Assembly (NCBI GenBank): GCA_002951815.1
Contig: CP019454.1
Coordinates: 2,914,001 to 2,978,000, forward strand
Reading direction: 5' to 3'
Length of the DNA stretch: 64,000 nucleotides
Origin: Sulfobacillus thermotolerans
Lineage (GTDB): Bacteria; Bacillota; Sulfobacillia; Sulfobacillales; Sulfobacillaceae
Shown: one piece after another, positions 63,456-64,000 of the stretch
How positions within the stretch are numbered: position 1 is the first letter of the stretch
Layout of the letters: each line of letters begins with the position of its first letter
Notes under the pieces: model-generated
What the model saw: the letters and a program-made list of their open reading frames with translations, nothing else
The model's database searches: none
Told to the model about the DNA's origin: nothing
Made by a program: the position numbers and the translations under genes

Positions 63456-63475
63456 GGTTTCGAAGGAACGAAACC
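63456..63475 (+). promoter_or_regulatory. CsrA-like hairpin in the flagellin leader
   Basis: GGTTTCG (63456-63462) pairs exactly with CGAAACC (63469-63475) around the hexaloop AAGGAA, which is the ANGGAN motif that CsrA prefers. The ribosome site AAGGAGG at 63487-63493 offers a second GGA, as in the B. subtilis hag leader. Binding is inferred. Confidence 0.6.
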
Positions 63476-63501
63476 TGACCATTCTCAAGGAGGAAAAATC
63501 C

Positions 63502-64000
63502 ATGATTATCAACACAAACGTTTCGGCTCTCTTTGCTGAGAACGCGGTGAATAACACCACCAACGCCCTATCGAATTTAGAACAGGAAATGTCTACCGGA
63601 TATCAAATCAACTCGCCGGGCAACAACCCTGCAGGACTCGCTATCTCCACGTTGATGAGCGGCGAGCTTGGCGGGATTAACGCCAGTGTCAACAACGCGA
63701 ACCAAGCGCTAAACTTACTTGACACGGCTAACGGCGGAATACAAAACGATGTACAGATTGTGACGCAGATTCAACAATTAGCCACGCAAGCTTCAAACAG
63801 CACCGAAACGTCTCAGGACCAACAAGATTTGCAAAACCAGATTAATAAACTGCTGACGCAGCTCGACAACAACTCGAACTCTGTCAACTACAACAACCAA
63901 GTCTTATTAAATGGACAAAATGGCTTTGGGGCCACCCTCAATGCATCGTCCGCAATCGCAGGAACCGCTACCGTCACGCTGGGCGCTGACAGCGGTGGTG
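63502..64000 (+). CDS. Flagellin, N-terminal part (runs off the window)
   Basis: The first 166 residues of a flagellin filament subunit. The D0/D1 pattern is clear: MIINTNVSALFAENAVNN, NPAGLAISTLMSGELGGINA, ANQALNLLDTANGGIQ and a helix with SNSVNYNNQVLLNG. It has no Arg and a single Lys, and the usual RINSAxDDAAG is QINSPGNNPAG. ATG after AAGGAGG, divergent from the fliD operon. Surface glycosylation sites cannot be predicted from this part. Confidence 0.93.
   Translation, partial: MIINTNVSALFAENAVNNTTNALSNLEQEMSTGYQINSPGNNPAGLAISTLMSGELGGINASVNNANQALNLLDTANGGIQNDVQIVTQIQQLATQASNSTETSQDQQDLQNQINKLLTQLDNNSNSVNYNNQVLLNGQNGFGATLNASSAIAGTATVTLGADSGG

Noticed and set aside
63225-63563. Minus-strand frame across the fliD-flagellin gap
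   Set aside because: It runs over the flagellin promoter, leader and start codon in antisense and lacks a ribosome site.

Overview
The window looks like chromosome from an acidophilic, flagellated Gram-positive bacterium, most like Sulfobacillus or a relative. This is inference. Support comes from consensus AGGAGG ribosome sites, a ydaO-type c-di-AMP riboswitch, MurR/NagZ/NamZ cell-wall recycling genes, XPB helicase, and flagellar cap and filament proteins with almost no Lys or Arg, which fits a surface exposed to strong acid. Base composition is near 50% GC. I see no rRNA, tRNA, CRISPR array or insertion sequence. The last gene, flagellin, runs off the right edge.

Layout. 57-5 kb: UPF0637 protein and a FlK-like thioesterase, then a LysR regulator divergent from a two-subunit 2-oxoacid:ferredoxin oxidoreductase. 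5-9.2 kb: SPASM radical SAM protein, Phd/VapC toxin-antitoxin pair behind a pentamer repeat, Met/His-rich MerR-like regulator with a palindromic operator, HAD protein, free methionine sulfoxide reductase. 9.3-13.7 kb: XPB helicase, its partner and a membrane-anchored kelch protein in one operon. 13.7-20.3 kb: thiolase, flavin reductase, and a leftward operon (HIT protein, nitronate monooxygenase, DHA2 exporter, guanylate kinase, glycosyltransferase, small protein).

20.4-36.3 kb is the largest functional block: a leftward operon (serine hydrolase, two GNATs, PIG-L deacetylase, NamZ, NagZ, NagB, MFS exporter) preceded by a structured leader, then a leftward Opp/Dpp-type ABC importer, then a divergent MurR/RpiR regulator with a large inverted repeat between. 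Together they look like import and breakdown of cell-wall fragments or chitooligosaccharides down to fructose-6-phosphate.

36.3-49 kb is mixed metabolism: a dehydrogenase, O-antigen-ligase-like membrane protein, alpha/beta hydrolase, an unannotated 27-residue microprotein with its own ribosome site and terminator, class V aminotransferase, M14 carboxypeptidase, endonuclease IV, lipid kinase, GH1 glycosidase, and a MarR plus NAD-kinase-like pair. 49.1-52.1 kb is a taurine/sulfonate-type ABC operon whose leader carries a c-di-AMP riboswitch and terminator. 52.3-56.1 kb has a histidine phosphatase and an iron or cobalamin ABC importer. 56.1-64 kb is a flagellar filament locus: four glycosyltransferases, fliS, fliD and, divergently, flagellin with a CsrA-like leader hairpin.

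The strongest items for follow-up are the riboswitch on the Tau-like operon, the loss of basic residues from filament proteins, the flagellin leader, the recycling locus without NagA or MurQ, and the microprotein.
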